A stretch of 6,726 nucleotides of DNA, from the NCBI GenBank assembly GCA_948560265.1, contig CAOXTD010000033.1, positions 1 through 6,726 on the forward strand, written 5' to 3'. Both the position numbers and the translations under genes were made by a program. Of the stretch, positions 5,124-6,726 are shown in pieces. The notes under the pieces were generated by a model, which made no database searches, was not told the DNA's origin, and saw only the letters and a program-made list of their open reading frames with translations. How positions within the stretch are numbered: the first letter of the stretch is position 1; each line of letters starts with the position of its first letter. Source of the stretch: an uncultured Clostridia bacterium (GTDB taxonomy: Bacteria > Bacillota > Clostridia > TANB77 > CAG-508).

Positions 5124-6726
5124 ATGAGAGAGAAAGGTTTAAACCTTGAAACAGCTGAGGCTGTACACACACACACACACACACACACACTAGATAGTAT
5201 TAGAAAAAGAAAAGAAAAAATAGGAGATAATAACCAGAGTAAAACTGCAATAGCAGGTATTACTCTGGTTGCTTTGGTTGTAACAATAGTAGTCCTATTA
5301 ATTTTAGCAGGTATCACAATTACCTATGTTATGGGAGATAATAGTGTATTTAATAGAGCATCAGAAGCAAAACTAAAAACAGATATAGCAAATTGGAAAG
5401 AAAAGCTAGAAATGGCGAAAGGACCAGTTATGATAGATGGATTAGGAACTTTCAATCCAGATAAATATTTTGACTATATACAAGAACAAGGAATTATAGA
5501 AGATAAAGAAACAGATGTAGTAGATAATGAAGATGGGACTTATGATGTAACAACAAAGCCAGGATATATATTCCAGGTAGAATTAGTACCAACAAAAGAA
5601 AAGCCAACAGATGCAGAAATAGAATATATAGGGCAAGCAGGAAAGATAGCGCCGATCATAAAAAGAATAGAGACCAGTAGTACGCAAACTAGTATAACAG
5701 CAAAAGCAATTGTAACAAGACTAGGAAATGGAACAGTAACCTATTATTATAAATCATATTCAGCAGATGAAAGTAGTTATCAAGAAATAACAGATGCCAA
5801 TAGTGAAACGGGAGCAACGCAAAACACGGGAATAGCAGCAGGAGAGAAATATATCATAAAAGTAGTTGCGAAAAATGAAATAGGAGAAGTAAGTAAAACA
5901 GTAGAAGTAACAGCTACAAAAGTATTAGTAGAAAGTATTACATTAAATACAACAAAAGCAACAGTAGTTATAGGAAAAACAACTACATTAATAGCAACAA
6001 TAAAACCAGATGACGCAACAAACAAAACAGTAAGATGGACAAGCAGTAATGAGGAAGTAGCAACAGTAAGTGACGAAGGAGTAATAACAGGAAAAACAGA
6101 AGGAACAGCAATAATTTCAGCAACATCAACAGATGGAAGTGAAGTAGAAGCAACTTGTAATATAACTGTAATGGACGAAAGTACAGCAACATGGGAAGAA
6201 ATCAATGAAATGGCAAAAGAGATAGCAAATGATGACAGCATTACAAATGCTTCAACACAAGCAACAGTAAATGTAAATGGAGAAAGTAAAACAATAAGTG
6301 TAGGAGGAATTTATACAGTAAAATATGGTACAGCAGCAAGAAGAGTAAGAGTACTAGGATTTAAGCACGATGACCTAGTTAATACAGCAGCCTATGGAGG
6401 AAATCACACAAAGGCAAGTATCAGCTTCGAGTTCTTAGATTTTATGACAGGAAGCACATACAAATATATGAATTCAAGCAATACAAATAGCGGAGGCTGG
6501 GCAAATACACAAATGAGAAAAGACTTAAACGGATATAGCACAAATGCAGCAGCCCAAAGTGGAGCAATAGGAGGACTAGGAGCAAACTTAAATAATAAGA
6601 GTTATATAAAACAGGTAAAGAAAAAGTACATTGGAACATATAATAACGCAAGTAGTGTAACAACATGCAACGATTACTTATGGTTATTAGCAGCAAGCGA
6701 GGTAGTAAATAACGGATATAATGGAA
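5124..6726 (+). CDS. Prepilin-type surface protein with FN3-like, Big2-like and DUF6273-like domains; 3' end outside window
   Basis: Open in frame from ATG 5124 (GGAGAAG at 5109-5115, 8 bases before) to the window end: 534 residues, incomplete. Residues 1-45 are a charged leader holding an HTHTHTHT run coded by an (AC)13 tract. A44-G45 then ITLVALVV starts a prepilin-type segment (cleavage expected after Gly45; Ala replaces the usual Glu at +5) whose hydrophobic helix runs to about 70. An acidic pilin-like region follows to about 175, then an FN3-like domain (176-265), a Big2-like bacterial Ig domain (267-349, with VRWTSSNEEVATVS and GVITGKTEGTA), and from 355 a DUF6273-like domain (TWEEI, LGFKHDD, NDYLWLLAASEV). 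The protein is probably anchored in the membrane or assembled into a pilus-like structure, with the last domain outermost. The missing end should resemble 2-226. The repeat tract makes it a candidate phase-variable gene. Codons are strongly A-rich. No other in-frame ATG occurs before 5331, within the hydrophobic segment. Confidence 0.88.
   Translation, partial: MREKGLNLETAEAVHTHTHTHTLDSIRKRKEKIGDNNQSKTAIAGITLVALVVTIVVLLILAGITITYVMGDNSVFNRASEAKLKTDIANWKEKLEMAKGPVMIDGLGTFNPDKYFDYIQEQGIIEDKETDVVDNEDGTYDVTTKPGYIFQVELVPTKEKPTDAEIEYIGQAGKIAPIIKRIETSSTQTSITAKAIVTRLGNGTVTYYYKSYSADESSYQEITDANSETGATQNTGIAAGEKYIIKVVAKNEIGEVSKTVEVTATKVLVESITLNTTKATVVIGKTTTLIATIKPDDATNKTVRWTSSNEEVATVSDEGVITGKTEGTAIISATSTDGSEVEATCNITVMDESTATWEEINEMAKEIANDDSITNASTQATVNVNGESKTISVGGIYTVKYGTAARRVRVLGFKHDDLVNTAAYGGNHTKASISFEFLDFMTGSTYKYMNSSNTNSGGWANTQMRKDLNGYSTNAAAQSGAIGGLGANLNNKSYIKQVKKKYIGTYNNASSVTTCNDYLWLLAASEVVNNGYNG
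5165..5190 (+). repeat. (AC)13 dinucleotide microsatellite, candidate phase-variation switch
   Basis: Thirteen perfect AC units lie in frame in the leader of the pilin-like gene, coding alternating His and Thr (residues 15-22). The following bases TAGATAG contain a stop in each of the two other frames: one extra unit exposes TAG 5191-5193, one fewer exposes TAG 5195-5197, and each leaves a 23-residue peptide. A change of three units keeps the frame. The window shows the ON form. Confidence 0.85.

Noticed and set aside
5165..5190. His-Thr repeat as a functional metal-binding motif
   Set aside because: It lies in the leader before the prepilin cleavage site and follows directly from the AC repeat; the DNA-level switch explains it better.
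5780..6696. Several minus-strand open frames rich in Leu, Val and Ser within the pilin-like gene
   Set aside because: They are shadows of an A-rich coding strand whose complement gives T-rich, hydrophobic-looking translations. The + frame is open throughout with clear domains.
1..6726. CRISPR arrays, tRNA, rRNA, transposases or reverse transcriptase
   Set aside because: I looked for spaced direct repeats, cloverleaf-like segments and the relevant protein motifs on both strands and found none.

Overview
The window reads as chromosomal DNA of an AT-rich, low-GC Gram-positive bacterium, most likely an anaerobic Clostridia lineage. The basis is A/T-ending codons, purine-rich coding strands, strong AAGGAGG-type ribosome binding sites, all genes on one strand, and a pilin-like protein of a kind common in gut Clostridia. 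The genus cannot be named from this sequence.

Layout, left to right, all on the + strand. (1) 2-226 is the 3' end of a gene whose product ends in a WWLRSP...GVAPGFSI domain (DUF6273-like). Its last part is a C-ending-codon island that looks like the variable region of a diversity-generating retroelement (DGR). (2) 227-546 has no gene. It holds several inverted repeats, a rho-independent terminator and a promoter. (3) 547-4410 is a probable three-gene unit: a UDP-sugar pyrophosphorylase of the eukaryotic UAP/UGP fold, a phosphoglucomutase/phosphomannomutase-family enzyme, and an HD-domain phosphohydrolase. The first two form a short route from hexose-6-phosphate to a UDP-sugar. (4) 4538-4822 is a small, distinctly GC-richer orphan gene with its own leader and a strong GC-rich terminator. 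(5) 5124 to the window end is a large surface protein, cut by the window edge. It has a prepilin-type N-terminus, an FN3-like and a Big2-like Ig domain, and the start of the same type of domain whose end is seen at 2-226.

The most interesting signal is in the last gene. A perfect (AC)13 dinucleotide tract lies in frame inside its leader peptide, and the bases right after it (TAGATAG) put a stop codon in both other frames. Gain or loss of one AC unit would end translation at 23 residues, so this looks like an ON/OFF phase-variation switch, ON as sequenced. Together with the DGR-like variable region in the related gene at the left edge, it suggests a surface-display family with two ways of varying: slippage sets whether the protein is made, and retroelement mutagenesis sets what its tip binds. 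No reverse transcriptase or template repeat lies inside the window, so the DGR half is an inference that needs flanking sequence. The UDP-sugar genes between the two surface genes may be ordinary housekeeping neighbours.
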